From positions 175,322 to 239,321 of the forward strand of contig JAAYFY010000037.1 in NCBI GenBank assembly GCA_012728015.1: 64,000 nt of DNA, in the 5' to 3' direction. The notes beneath the pieces are model-generated. The model saw only the letters and a list, made by a program, of their open reading frames with translations. It did no database searches and was not told the DNA's origin. Positions 8,117-16,459 of the stretch are shown here, piece by piece (position 1 is the stretch's first letter; each line of letters begins with the position of its first letter). The position numbers and the translations under genes were made by a program. The stretch is from Clostridiaceae bacterium (lineage in GTDB: Bacteria; Bacillota; Clostridia; DSM-8532).

Positions 8117-9154
8117 ATGAAAAATGTTGCGGCGGTTATGACTGACATTCGCAAATTTGAGTTTAAAGAAGTGCCCATGCCTGTCGTGAAAGAGGGAGAG
8201 GTGGGCATTGCAATAAAGGATGTCGGGATATGCGGATCAGATCTGCACTTCTTCAACGGTGACGCGCAGAAGATTTTCCCAAACGCCCTTCCCTTTATTC
8301 TCGGCCATGAATGCGGCGGCGTGATATACGAAGTCGGAAAAGGCGTTGAAGATTTGAAAGAAGGAGACCAGGTAGCGATTGAGCCCGGTGTTCCATGCGG
8401 CAGATGCGAGTTCTGCCGGTCGGGAAGGTACAACCTTTGCGAGAAGGTGCGCTTCATGGCTGTACCGCCATATAACGGCGGACTGCAGAAATACATATCC
8501 TATCCGGCATACATGGTGTACAAGCTTCCGGAAGGCATGTCAACGATGGAAGGCGCGCTTTTGGAGCCGCTGTCGGTGGGCCTGCACGCCGCGGCCCGCG
8601 GTGAGGTGACATTGGGCAGTTCGGTTGCCATCCTCGGCGCCGGCTGCATAGGCATGTGCACGCTCCTGGCGGCGAAGGCACAGGGCGCGTCGCGTATTAT
8701 CGTGACTGATATCGTGGACAGCCACCTGGAAAGGGCGCTCGAACTGGGCGCGACCGACGCGGTGAATTCCAGGACAGAAGACGTATTGGCGCGTATAAAA
8801 GAGCTTACAGACCGAAAGGGCACCGATGTTGTCTTTGAGACAGCCGGTATTGCCGCCACAGCCGTTCAAACCGGCCATATAGTAAAACGCGGCGGTACTA
8901 TCGTAATGGTCGGCAACATCTTCGGGGATGTGCCCTTCAGTTTCAGGAACATATACGTTAAAGAAGCCCAGGTAAGGGGCGTGTTCAGATACCATTCGAC
9001 ATATCCCGCGGCGATAGAGGCCGTCGCGTCAGGACGTATAGATATCAAGCGGATTGTTACCGGTGTGTATCCATTCGACGATGCGGAGAAGGCCTTTAAT
9101 GACGCTCTGGATAACAAGGAGCAGTGCATAAAGAATGTTATCCGCATTGATTAG
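8117..9154 (+). CDS. Sorbitol/xylitol dehydrogenase-like zinc alcohol dehydrogenase
   Basis: NAD-dependent polyol dehydrogenase of the MDR family, 345 residues. Catalytic-zinc ligands are C39, H64-E65 and E150; structural-zinc cysteines are C94, C97, C100 and C108; the nucleotide loop is GAGCIG at 174-179. EPGVPCGRCEFC is typical of sorbitol/xylitol-type enzymes, which interconvert a polyol and a 2-ketose. The ATG at 8117 has GGGGAG upstream and starts the conserved domain; an in-frame start at 8063 would add an unlikely tail. It lies between the two transketolase pairs. Exact substrate unknown. Confidence 0.9.
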   Translation: MKNVAAVMTDIRKFEFKEVPMPVVKEGEVGIAIKDVGICGSDLHFFNGDAQKIFPNALPFILGHECGGVIYEVGKGVEDLKEGDQVAIEPGVPCGRCEFCRSGRYNLCEKVRFMAVPPYNGGLQKYISYPAYMVYKLPEGMSTMEGALLEPLSVGLHAAARGEVTLGSSVAILGAGCIGMCTLLAAKAQGASRIIVTDIVDSHLERALELGATDAVNSRTEDVLARIKELTDRKGTDVVFETAGIAATAVQTGHIVKRGGTIVMVGNIFGDVPFSFRNIYVKEAQVRGVFRYHSTYPAAIEAVASGRIDIKRIVTGVYPFDDAEKAFNDALDNKEQCIKNVIRID

Positions 9155-9187
9155 CCACAAAAATTGTGAATCAGGAGGTCGAAGACG

Positions 9188-10012
9188 TTGGACGAACTAA
9201 AGAAGTTTGCGCTTGAAATCAGGATTGAAACCCTGAATATGCTCTCAAAGCATGGGTTCGGTCATGTAGGCGGATCGCTTTCAATAGCGGACGCCCTTGC
9301 GGTGCTATATGGAAAGCACATGAAGTATGATCCCAAAAACCCAAAATGGGAAGGCAGGGATTACCTGGTGCTTTCCAAGGGACACTGCGGCCCGGCCCTG
9401 TACTCGACGCTGGCCATTAAGGGTTTCTTCCCCAGGGAAGAGCTCTTAACCATCAACAAGCTCGGAACACGGCTTCCAAGCCATACCGATAAGAACCTCA
9501 CACCAGGCATCGATATGACCACCGGCGCCCTTGGACAGGGTGTATCCTGCGCGCTTGGCATGGCGCTGGGGCTAAAGCTCCAGGGCAAGAAAAACATAGT
9601 ATATTCCATTATCGGCGACGGGGAAGCCCAGGAGGGACAGGTTTGGGAAACCATGCTGATCGCCCCCAATAAAGGTCTTAGTAATTTCATTGTAATATTG
9701 GATAACAACAGGCAGCAGTTGGATGGATTTACTGATGACATTTCTTCCCTTGGCGATGTCTGCAGGAAGGCCGAAGCTTTCGGGTGGTTCGCGGTTGATG
9801 TGGACGGGCATGACTTGGCTGCCATAGACCAGGCCATCGAGGAATGCAAGCGCTCCGAAAAGCCAGGTTTCATTAATCTGAAGACCATTAAGGGCAAAGG
9901 ATGGCCGGCAAAAGAAGCTGTTCTTGGAAACCATGCCCTGAGGGGTGCTGCTTTCGAAGGTGTTGATGAGGTACTTGCGGATCTCCGCAGGCAGCTCGAG
10001 GCAATGCAATAA
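9188..10012 (+). CDS. Transketolase, N-terminal (alpha) subunit, second pair
   Basis: Second thiamine-diphosphate-binding half, 274 residues. GFGHVGGSLS near residue 22, SKGHCGPALY and GDGEAQEG with a later DNNRQQ are the family motifs. Translation starts at TTG 9188, set by AGGAGG at 9173-9178; no ATG fits. It is clearly diverged from the first alpha subunit, so the two pairs are not a recent duplication and probably handle different steps or substrates. The partner begins 24 bases downstream. Confidence 0.93.
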   Translation: MDELKKFALEIRIETLNMLSKHGFGHVGGSLSIADALAVLYGKHMKYDPKNPKWEGRDYLVLSKGHCGPALYSTLAIKGFFPREELLTINKLGTRLPSHTDKNLTPGIDMTTGALGQGVSCALGMALGLKLQGKKNIVYSIIGDGEAQEGQVWETMLIAPNKGLSNFIVILDNNRQQLDGFTDDISSLGDVCRKAEAFGWFAVDVDGHDLAAIDQAIEECKRSEKPGFINLKTIKGKGWPAKEAVLGNHALRGAAFEGVDEVLADLRRQLEAMQ

Positions 10013-10036
10013 ATACGCGAGGGGGAGATTGGAATT

Positions 10037-11017
10037 ATGGTTAAGTTAGTAAAAGGCACAATTGAAGATATTGAACTGACCAGAGCCTATAATCAGCAGC
10101 TCATCGCATTGGCAGAAGAAGACCCGAGAATAGTGGATGTGGAGGCGGATGTGGGCAACTGCATATTCGGACCCGAGTTCCAGAAAGTATTCCCTGACCG
10201 GTATGTCAATCTGGGTGTCTGCGAGCAGTCCCTGTCCAGCGTTTCCGCCGGATTGTCCGCCGTCGGGCTGATCCCGTTCTGTCATGCTTTCGCGGCGTTT
10301 GCGTCAAGAAGAATGTGCGACCAGAACTACATATCGGTTGCTTACGCCAAAAACAATGTCAAGATTATCGCATCAGCGCCCGGGATATCCTCCGGTGAGA
10401 ATGGCGGAACCCATCATGCCTGCGAGGATATCGCACTTGTCCGGCCAATCCCGAACATCGTCATAATGGATCCCGCCGACAGCACGGCTATGCGTTGGGC
10501 TGTCAGAAAAGCCGCGGAGACTTTCGGCGTATTTTATATCCGCGCCGAGAGACTGAATGGATACAGGGTATATGAAGAGGATTCAGAGTTTGAGCTTGGG
10601 AAGGCCAATGTCATCAGAAACGGGAATGATGTGACGCTGATTGCTGAAGGAAGCCTGATTCTCAACAACTGCCTGAAGGCGGCGGAAATTCTCGGGAAGA
10701 AAGGCATTTCCGCAAGGGTAGTGGACATCTTTACTATTAAACCCATAGACGTTGATACCATCATCAGGTGTGCCAGGGAAACCGGGGCAATCGTTACTGC
10801 CGAGAACCACTCCATAACAGGCGGTCTGGGAAGCGCGGTTGCCGAGGTCCTTTGTGATAACTGCTGTGTGGTTCCCATGAAACGCATCGGCATACCCAAC
10901 CGTTTCGGCGAGGTAGGGCAGCCCGCTGAACTTATGGAGATCATGCACATGACAGACAAGGACATCGCTGAAGCTGCATTAACTGCGATCGCGGAGAAAA
11001 GGCGCAATGAGAAATAA
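10037..11017 (+). CDS. Transketolase, C-terminal (beta) subunit, second pair
   Basis: Pyrimidine and C-terminal domains of the second split transketolase, 326 residues. The catalytic glutamate is in GVCEQSL. The TRAY motif keeps the arginine equivalent to R358, and YIRAE keeps R520. SSGENGGTHHACED stands where GEDGPTHQ is usual; by eye H461 is A and D469 is N. As with the first pair, this points away from a standard phosphorylated substrate. The end overlaps the MFS gene by 11 bases, which couples transport and metabolism. Confidence 0.92.
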   Translation: MVKLVKGTIEDIELTRAYNQQLIALAEEDPRIVDVEADVGNCIFGPEFQKVFPDRYVNLGVCEQSLSSVSAGLSAVGLIPFCHAFAAFASRRMCDQNYISVAYAKNNVKIIASAPGISSGENGGTHHACEDIALVRPIPNIVIMDPADSTAMRWAVRKAAETFGVFYIRAERLNGYRVYEEDSEFELGKANVIRNGNDVTLIAEGSLILNNCLKAAEILGKKGISARVVDIFTIKPIDVDTIIRCARETGAIVTAENHSITGGLGSAVAEVLCDNCCVVPMKRIGIPNRFGEVGQPAELMEIMHMTDKDIAEAALTAIAEKRRNEK

Positions 11018-12245
11018 GTATACTGTTTTGGCCGCATGCGCGGCAGCAATGCTTTCAACCGGCATGAATTATGTATGGAGCGTGTTACAGGTACCGGTGA
11101 TGGGATACTACGCCGTCGATCCGGCCGCGGCGTCGAAGGTATTTTACCTGTTTGTCACGTTCAATGTTATTGGAATCTTCATCGGTGGAAGAGCTTTCGA
11201 CCGCCTGGGTCCGAGAATCCCCGTGCTGATTGGTTCATGCCTCTATATTGCCGGGCTGTTCGCCAGCTCCTTTGTTCCCAAGGATAAATTCACACTCCTG
11301 TACATTACATACAGCGGGCTGTTGAGCTTTGGCGGCGGATTGGTTTATCCCTGCACTATTTCATGCGCCCAGCAATGGTGGCCGGACAAAAAAGGCTTTG
11401 CCAGCGGTTTCGTACTGAGCATGCTGGGAGCTTCCACACTGGTGCTTACGCCGGCCATCAACGCCATTATTGCCGGTGATCCCGAAAGGGTGCCTTATGC
11501 CTTCAGTATCCTGGGAATGATTTTCAGCGTAGTGCTTATCGCCTCGTATCCATTTATACAATCGCCTGCCCAATTACCTGCCGCCGGTGCTGCTGGAGCT
11601 GAAGCGCCCGGGGGCACTGCCAAGAAGAGGGAAGCGGTTAAGGAAATCCTCAAAGGCAAGACATACTACATGCTGCTTTTCTGTATTACCGTCGGCCCTA
11701 TAGGGTACTTCACGGTAAATCCATACGCAAAGATACTCGGCGCGGAACGGGGCTTAAGCGAATCGTTCATCGTATCCATGATCATGGCAAGCGGCGCCGC
11801 TTCTGCCATGGGCCGGCTTGTGTTCGGGAAGCTATGCGATAACTTCGGCGCAAGAAACGCGGCTTCAATCCTTTACTGCATCACGATAGGCGTTACTCTG
11901 GGGCTCTCACTGGCCGGCGGTTTTTGGTTCTTCATGCTTGTTATAATCCTGTCCTTTGCCTTCGGCGGATTTGCGGGCATAACGCCTATGCTGGCGGTTG
12001 ACTATTACGGCAGCAAATACATAGGAACGGTCATCAGCATGTTGTCCGTGGCCGTTCTGATTTCCAGCTTTGCTTCCCCGGTAATAGTGGATATGTTCTC
12101 TGCTCCCGAAGGAAACCTTACTACCTGGAACTTCATCATTTGCGCAGTCCTGGCCCTGGCGGGCCTGGTTGTGGCAAGGATCAGCAGGGATAAAAGGGAT
12201 GACAGGCCGGAAGATATAAAAATGGGCTCAGGCCCAGCTCTGTAA
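11007..12245 (+). CDS. MFS transporter, OFA (oxalate/formate antiporter-like) family
   Basis: Twelve-helix major facilitator of 412 residues. RAFDRLGPRIPVLIG after helix 2 and CAQQWWPDKKGFASG around helix 4 are typical of the OFA branch, which moves small organic anions, often by exchange. A hydrophilic Ala/Pro-rich loop at about residues 190-210 separates the two halves. It overlaps the transketolase beta gene by 11 bases. As the operon also has a TRAP importer, export or exchange of an acidic end product is a reasonable guess, not shown by sequence. Confidence 0.85.
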   Translation: MRNKYTVLAACAAAMLSTGMNYVWSVLQVPVMGYYAVDPAAASKVFYLFVTFNVIGIFIGGRAFDRLGPRIPVLIGSCLYIAGLFASSFVPKDKFTLLYITYSGLLSFGGGLVYPCTISCAQQWWPDKKGFASGFVLSMLGASTLVLTPAINAIIAGDPERVPYAFSILGMIFSVVLIASYPFIQSPAQLPAAGAAGAEAPGGTAKKREAVKEILKGKTYYMLLFCITVGPIGYFTVNPYAKILGAERGLSESFIVSMIMASGAASAMGRLVFGKLCDNFGARNAASILYCITIGVTLGLSLAGGFWFFMLVIILSFAFGGFAGITPMLAVDYYGSKYIGTVISMLSVAVLISSFASPVIVDMFSAPEGNLTTWNFIICAVLALAGLVVARISRDKRDDRPEDIKMGSGPAL

Positions 12246-12291
12246 GGTTTGGTAAGACTTAAAATCACATAAAAAGGAATGGAGGTATACT

Positions 12292-13386
12292 ATGAAACTC
12301 GTAAAGAAAACACTTGCACTGCTCCTTGTTCTTGCTATGGCAATATCATTTGTTGCCTGCGGCCAGGGCGAGCAGCAACCCACCAGCAGTCCGACCGCAC
12401 AGCCTGACACGGCTGCTCCGGCAGATGAGGGCAAAGACCCGGGTACAGACAAGAAGGTCGATCCGCTGAAGATCCGTCTTTACAACCCGGTTCCGGGCCC
12501 GGTTATTGATAAGGTCCTGGCTGACTTCTCCAGCATCGTGTCTGAAAAGTCCGGCGGCGCAATTACATGCGAGATCACACCTGCCGGAACCCTGGGAGCT
12601 GAGCGCGAGGCCACCCAGCTGATGTTAATGGGAGACCTCGACATGGCGGTCATGTCCATTGACGCTCTCGACTGGCTTGTTCCCAATATCGGCATGTCCT
12701 GGGTATGCCTGCCTGGCCTGCTCAATTCCTGGGAAGAGGTGGACAACCTGTACAACAACGGCTGGATGTTCGAGCATCATAAGAAAGTTTCCGCCGAAAA
12801 CGGCATTGAACTGATCTGCCCCGGCGAGTTCGGACTTAAGGTATTGCTCGGTACCGGTAAAGCTCCCAAGAGCATGGAGGAGTTAAAGGGATTGAAAGTC
12901 CGCGTTCCTGACGTGAATTTCCACCATGCCTACTTTACCAAGTTAGGTATGATCCCTGTCAGCGGTATTGACATGTATACAGGCCTTCAGCAGAAAACCA
13001 TGGATATAGTACACAATAATATCCCCGCATCCTCTATCTTCAAACTGGAGGAGGTTATTGACTGGATCCTGCTGACCTGGGATCTGTACGGCACAAACTA
13101 TTGGGTTGCCAACGGCGATTTTTCAGCCACGTGGACCGATGCCCAGCGCGAAATCATCTATGCGGCATGTGAAGAAACAGCACAGTACATCCGCGATACC
13201 TATCGTGAACTGTGTGACACCTGGCTCGATATGTGCAGGCAGGATCCCAGCATCGAGATAGTTGAGCCCAGCGAGGAGATGAAAGCCGAGTTCAAGCGCA
13301 TCGGCCGCGAGGTTTGGAAAGAATATCGCGATCTCTTCGATAAAGAGGCGATGGATAGGATCTTTGAGGAGTTTAATATCGAATAA
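12292..13386 (+). CDS. dctP: TRAP transporter solute-binding lipoprotein (DctP family)
   Basis: Extracytoplasmic receptor of a tripartite ATP-independent transporter, 364 residues. A lipoprotein signal ends at C22 (SFVACGQG), followed by a Ser/Thr/Pro linker to about residue 45 and then the DctP domain. GLKVRVPDVNFHHAYFTKLG includes the arginine that grips the carboxylate or other acidic group in characterised members. TRAP receptors bind organic acids, including sialic acid, dicarboxylates and some sulfonates. GGAGG precedes the ATG. A large hairpin separates it from the permease genes. Confidence 0.93.
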   Translation: MKLVKKTLALLLVLAMAISFVACGQGEQQPTSSPTAQPDTAAPADEGKDPGTDKKVDPLKIRLYNPVPGPVIDKVLADFSSIVSEKSGGAITCEITPAGTLGAEREATQLMLMGDLDMAVMSIDALDWLVPNIGMSWVCLPGLLNSWEEVDNLYNNGWMFEHHKKVSAENGIELICPGEFGLKVLLGTGKAPKSMEELKGLKVRVPDVNFHHAYFTKLGMIPVSGIDMYTGLQQKTMDIVHNNIPASSIFKLEEVIDWILLTWDLYGTNYWVANGDFSATWTDAQREIIYAACEETAQYIRDTYRELCDTWLDMCRQDPSIEIVEPSEEMKAEFKRIGREVWKEYRDLFDKEAMDRIFEEFNIE

Positions 13387-13403
13387 CAAGCATGTTTCGG
13401 CTG

Positions 13404-13442
13404 GAAGCAACAGGGAAGGCTATAACCCTTCCCTATTGCTTC
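13404..13442 (+). promoter_or_regulatory. Large intercistronic hairpin between dctP and dctQ
   Basis: GAAGCAA (13404-13410) pairs with TTGCTTC (13436-13442), and after one mismatch AGGGAAGG (13412-13419) pairs with CCTTCCCT (13427-13434). It is followed by A-rich, not T-rich, sequence. A 3' stabilising hairpin would explain how more receptor than permease is made. Confidence 0.7.
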
Positions 13443-13458
13443 AAAAAGAAAGGTTGGT

Positions 13459-14040
13459 ATGCTTATGCATAATGAAAAGCCGCAGAGCAAGTTCCGTAGA
13501 ACAGTAACCAAGGTCAACGGCGGCCTGGCCAAGTTCGAAGCGACGCTGTCCATAATAATTCTATGGCTGTTGATCATAGACTGCTGTATATTCATCGCAT
13601 GCCGCTACGCATTTAAGATCGCGACACCATGGGCGGATGAACTGGCAAGATACCTGCTCATTCTTTTAGGCTGGATGGGCGCTTCATGTGCGGCAGCAGA
13701 CAATGGACATCTGGACATTGACGTTATCAGTCCGATACTCAAAAGATTAACCAAGGACCCAAACAAAATACTGACTGTTCTGCACCGGATAGCCCAGGCG
13801 ATGTCCCTTGTTTTCACGGGAATTTTCATTTATTACTATACGGTATTTGTGGTTAAGTTTGCGAAAACGGGCACGCCTTCAGCGACGCTGCCCTTTGATA
13901 TGTGGATTCCCATGAGCTTTGTTATCATCGGCGGTGTCCTGGTAATACTGCATACGATTCTGAACATGCTGCTGCCGTATAGACCGCCGGTTACGGATTC
14001 CGACAATGCTGCACCAGACTCTCAGACGGAGGGGAAATAA
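13459..14040 (+). CDS. dctQ: TRAP transporter small permease (DctQ family)
   Basis: Small membrane subunit of the TRAP transporter, 193 residues, with four predicted helices beginning near residues 28, 65, 100 and 145. PWADELARYLLILLGWMGA is the conserved DctQ motif around helix 2. A second ATG at 13465 is equally usable. It lies 3 bases before the large permease gene, and the two presumably form the membrane complex that receives the solute from the lipoprotein encoded upstream. Confidence 0.92.
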   Translation: MLMHNEKPQSKFRRTVTKVNGGLAKFEATLSIIILWLLIIDCCIFIACRYAFKIATPWADELARYLLILLGWMGASCAAADNGHLDIDVISPILKRLTKDPNKILTVLHRIAQAMSLVFTGIFIYYYTVFVVKFAKTGTPSATLPFDMWIPMSFVIIGGVLVILHTILNMLLPYRPPVTDSDNAAPDSQTEGK

Positions 14041-14043
14041 ACT

Positions 14044-15345
14044 ATGGAAGTATTATTGGTTTTTCTTGCAATCTTTTTAGGGACAGCGCTGCTGTTCCGC
14101 GTTCCGGTAGGGTTTTCCATAGGGCTGGGCGGAGTTGCTGCGTTTCTGCTGTATAAATTCCCGCTCAACAGTATGGCACAGTCAGCCTTCTACGGAACAA
14201 ACAGTTTCTCGCTTCTGGCCATCCCGTTTTTCCTTTTTGCGGGGGCTGTAATGGAGTATTCAGGAATATCCAGAAGGATCTTCGAATTTGTTGATTCCTT
14301 TGTCGGACGGTTTCGGGCCAGCACCGGCACAGTGGCCGTGTTTGCCTGTGCCGCGTTCGGCGCTTTAACCGGTTCAACGCAGGCTACCATTGCCGCTATC
14401 GGCAAACTGGTTTTCCCCGAAATGGACAAGCGCGGCTATGAAAAGCCTTACCAGGCGGCACTGATGGCAGCCGCCGGGTTCCTGGGAGTGCTGATTCCCC
14501 CGAGCATGACGGGTATCATTTATGCGACGGCTTCCAATATCAGTATTGCAGACGCATGGATGTGCACCCTGATTCCGGGTATCATGATTGCCTTCCTGTA
14601 TTCCATCGTTAACTTCCTGCACAGGCGCAAGGTAGAGCCGAAGAACACTGAACCGTTTGTATTTACCAAATATGTAAAGAACATCGGCGTGAGCACTAAA
14701 AACGCGTTCTGGGCTTTGATGATGCCTGTTATAATCTTTGGAGGCATCTATGGCGGTATCTTTACTGCAACGGAGGCAGGCGCCATTTCCGCTATATACG
14801 GCCTGGCATATTATATTATCAACAAAAAAAGGAATCCCGATCTTGTCAGCGGAAACGTAAAGGACATGCTGACCTTCACCATCAGGCTTACCGGTATTAT
14901 CCTGTTCATCATGACGACGGCCAACATCGCGTGTAAGGCGATCGCGTTCTCCGGAGTATCAACACAACTGGTCGAATGGGTGACAACACACATAAAATCG
15001 CCTGTGGTGTTCCTGCTGATAGTTAACCTTATCTTCTTCATCGCAGGTATGTTTATCGACAGCAATGCTGCTATTCTCCTGTTTGTACCGCTGCTGACTC
15101 CCATCGCCGACGCGTATGGGATTGATCAGATCCAGCTTGCGGGCATTATCCTTGTCAACCTTTGCGTTGGCGCCATTTCACCTCCGTTCTGCATCAATAT
15201 CTTCGTTACCACCAAGCTGAAGAATGTGCAGTTCACTGAAGTTGTGCGTTACATATGGCCGTTTATGGGCTGCTGTATCTTCGTGCTGCTCTTGATGAGC
15301 TTTATTCCCGGATTGTCTACCTGGCTTCCCTATCTGCTGAAATAG
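14044..15345 (+). CDS. dctM: TRAP transporter large permease (DctM family)
   Basis: Main transport channel of the TRAP system, 433 residues and hydrophobic throughout, in the range of 11-12 helices. Typical features are the N-terminal FRVPVGFSIGLGGVAAF, GSTQATIAAIGKLVFPEM with the sodium-site region, and GILIPPSMTG-like LGVLIPPSM. P, Q and M are all intact and in standard order. Solute import is driven by an ion gradient, usually sodium. Confidence 0.95.
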   Translation: MEVLLVFLAIFLGTALLFRVPVGFSIGLGGVAAFLLYKFPLNSMAQSAFYGTNSFSLLAIPFFLFAGAVMEYSGISRRIFEFVDSFVGRFRASTGTVAVFACAAFGALTGSTQATIAAIGKLVFPEMDKRGYEKPYQAALMAAAGFLGVLIPPSMTGIIYATASNISIADAWMCTLIPGIMIAFLYSIVNFLHRRKVEPKNTEPFVFTKYVKNIGVSTKNAFWALMMPVIIFGGIYGGIFTATEAGAISAIYGLAYYIINKKRNPDLVSGNVKDMLTFTIRLTGIILFIMTTANIACKAIAFSGVSTQLVEWVTTHIKSPVVFLLIVNLIFFIAGMFIDSNAAILLFVPLLTPIADAYGIDQIQLAGIILVNLCVGAISPPFCINIFVTTKLKNVQFTEVVRYIWPFMGCCIFVLLLMSFIPGLSTWLPYLLK

Positions 15346-15375
15346 CAGGGGATCCGGCTTTGGAGGTGAGTATTA

Positions 15376-16428
15376 ATGGAAATTATGAAAGCGGTAGTAT
15401 ATGAAAAACCCGGACGGGCAAACGGCAGTGTTAAAGAGATACCGCGTCCTGTCTGCGGTGACAATGATGTCCTCATAAAGGTAATGGCCTGCGGCATATG
15501 CAAGCCTGCCGAAAGCAGCCATGACAGGACCGGCTCGCTGTTGGGTGTATATCCTGCCGTGCCTGGGCATGAATTCTCAGGAATAGCAGTGGAAGTGGGT
15601 AAGAACGTAAAACATGTAAAGGTTGGCGACAGGGTAACCGCGGACAACGGCGTACAGTGCGGCACATGCTATTATTGCCAGACCGGGCTTCCCGCCATGT
15701 GCGAGAACTTCAAATCCCAGGGTCACAATCTGCAGGGCGGTTTTGCCCAGTATGTGCTGTGCAAGGCCGAGAAGGTATACACCTTTTCAGAGAAGCTCAG
15801 CTTTGACAGCGCCTGCCTGAGCGAACTAATCAATTGCGCCCTTAGCTGTGTAGACAACTGTGAACTGAAATACGGCGATAATGTCGCGGTAATAGGCTGC
15901 GGCTCCAGCGGAAGCCTGATAGCGCAGCTGCTAAAGAACTCCTGCGCGGGCAGGGTGGTGGCGCTTGATCTGCTGCCATCCAAACTGGAGCGGGTTTCAA
16001 GGCTGGGCATAGAGACCATACTCGTTGACCCGGACAATTATGACAAACATGAAAACACACTTAAGGAAATGTTCCCGTATGGGCTTGATGTGATCGTCGA
16101 CGCGGCTGGAGATGACGGGCCCATGGTAGAAAGGATGATGAGGCTGTTGGCGCCCAAAGGCCGTTTTGTAATGTATTCATTCTTCTACAGGGAGCCGAAA
16201 ACTGTGAAGATAGAGCCGGGCCTTCTGATCCGGAAAGGCCTGAAGATAATCAGCGCTCCGTTGCAGATGTACCGCTTCCGTGACTGTATAAGCATCCTGG
16301 AGCAAGGGAAGGTTGACCCCGGGTCCGTTATCTCCTGCGTTTATCCCCTGGAGAAGTATTTCGAGGCTTTGGACAGGGTCATGAACGATCCCGAAGTGAT
16401 GAAGATTATCATCCATCCCAACGATTGA
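15376..16428 (+). CDS. Zinc-dependent alcohol/polyol dehydrogenase (MDR family), copy 2
   Basis: Paralogue of the dehydrogenase at 4566, 350 residues. Catalytic-zinc ligands are C39, H65-E66 and E150. Structural-zinc cysteines are C95, C98, C101 and C109. The nucleotide loop is GCGSSG at 174-179. The two copies match best over the first 130 residues, including KVMACGICK and the GDRVTADN segment, and differ more in the substrate and cofactor half. Keeping both in one operon suggests two successive or stereochemically different oxidations. GGAGG precedes the start. Confidence 0.88.
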   Translation: MEIMKAVVYEKPGRANGSVKEIPRPVCGDNDVLIKVMACGICKPAESSHDRTGSLLGVYPAVPGHEFSGIAVEVGKNVKHVKVGDRVTADNGVQCGTCYYCQTGLPAMCENFKSQGHNLQGGFAQYVLCKAEKVYTFSEKLSFDSACLSELINCALSCVDNCELKYGDNVAVIGCGSSGSLIAQLLKNSCAGRVVALDLLPSKLERVSRLGIETILVDPDNYDKHENTLKEMFPYGLDVIVDAAGDDGPMVERMMRLLAPKGRFVMYSFFYREPKTVKIEPGLLIRKGLKIISAPLQMYRFRDCISILEQGKVDPGSVISCVYPLEKYFEALDRVMNDPEVMKIIIHPND

Positions 16429-16459
16429 CAGAGTATATGAAAGGAGGCGGGAAACACCC

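Noticed and set aside
6278..11017. Split genes as 1-deoxyxylulose-5-phosphate synthase
   Set aside because: The motifs and lengths match split transketolase; DXS is a single longer chain with a different domain join.
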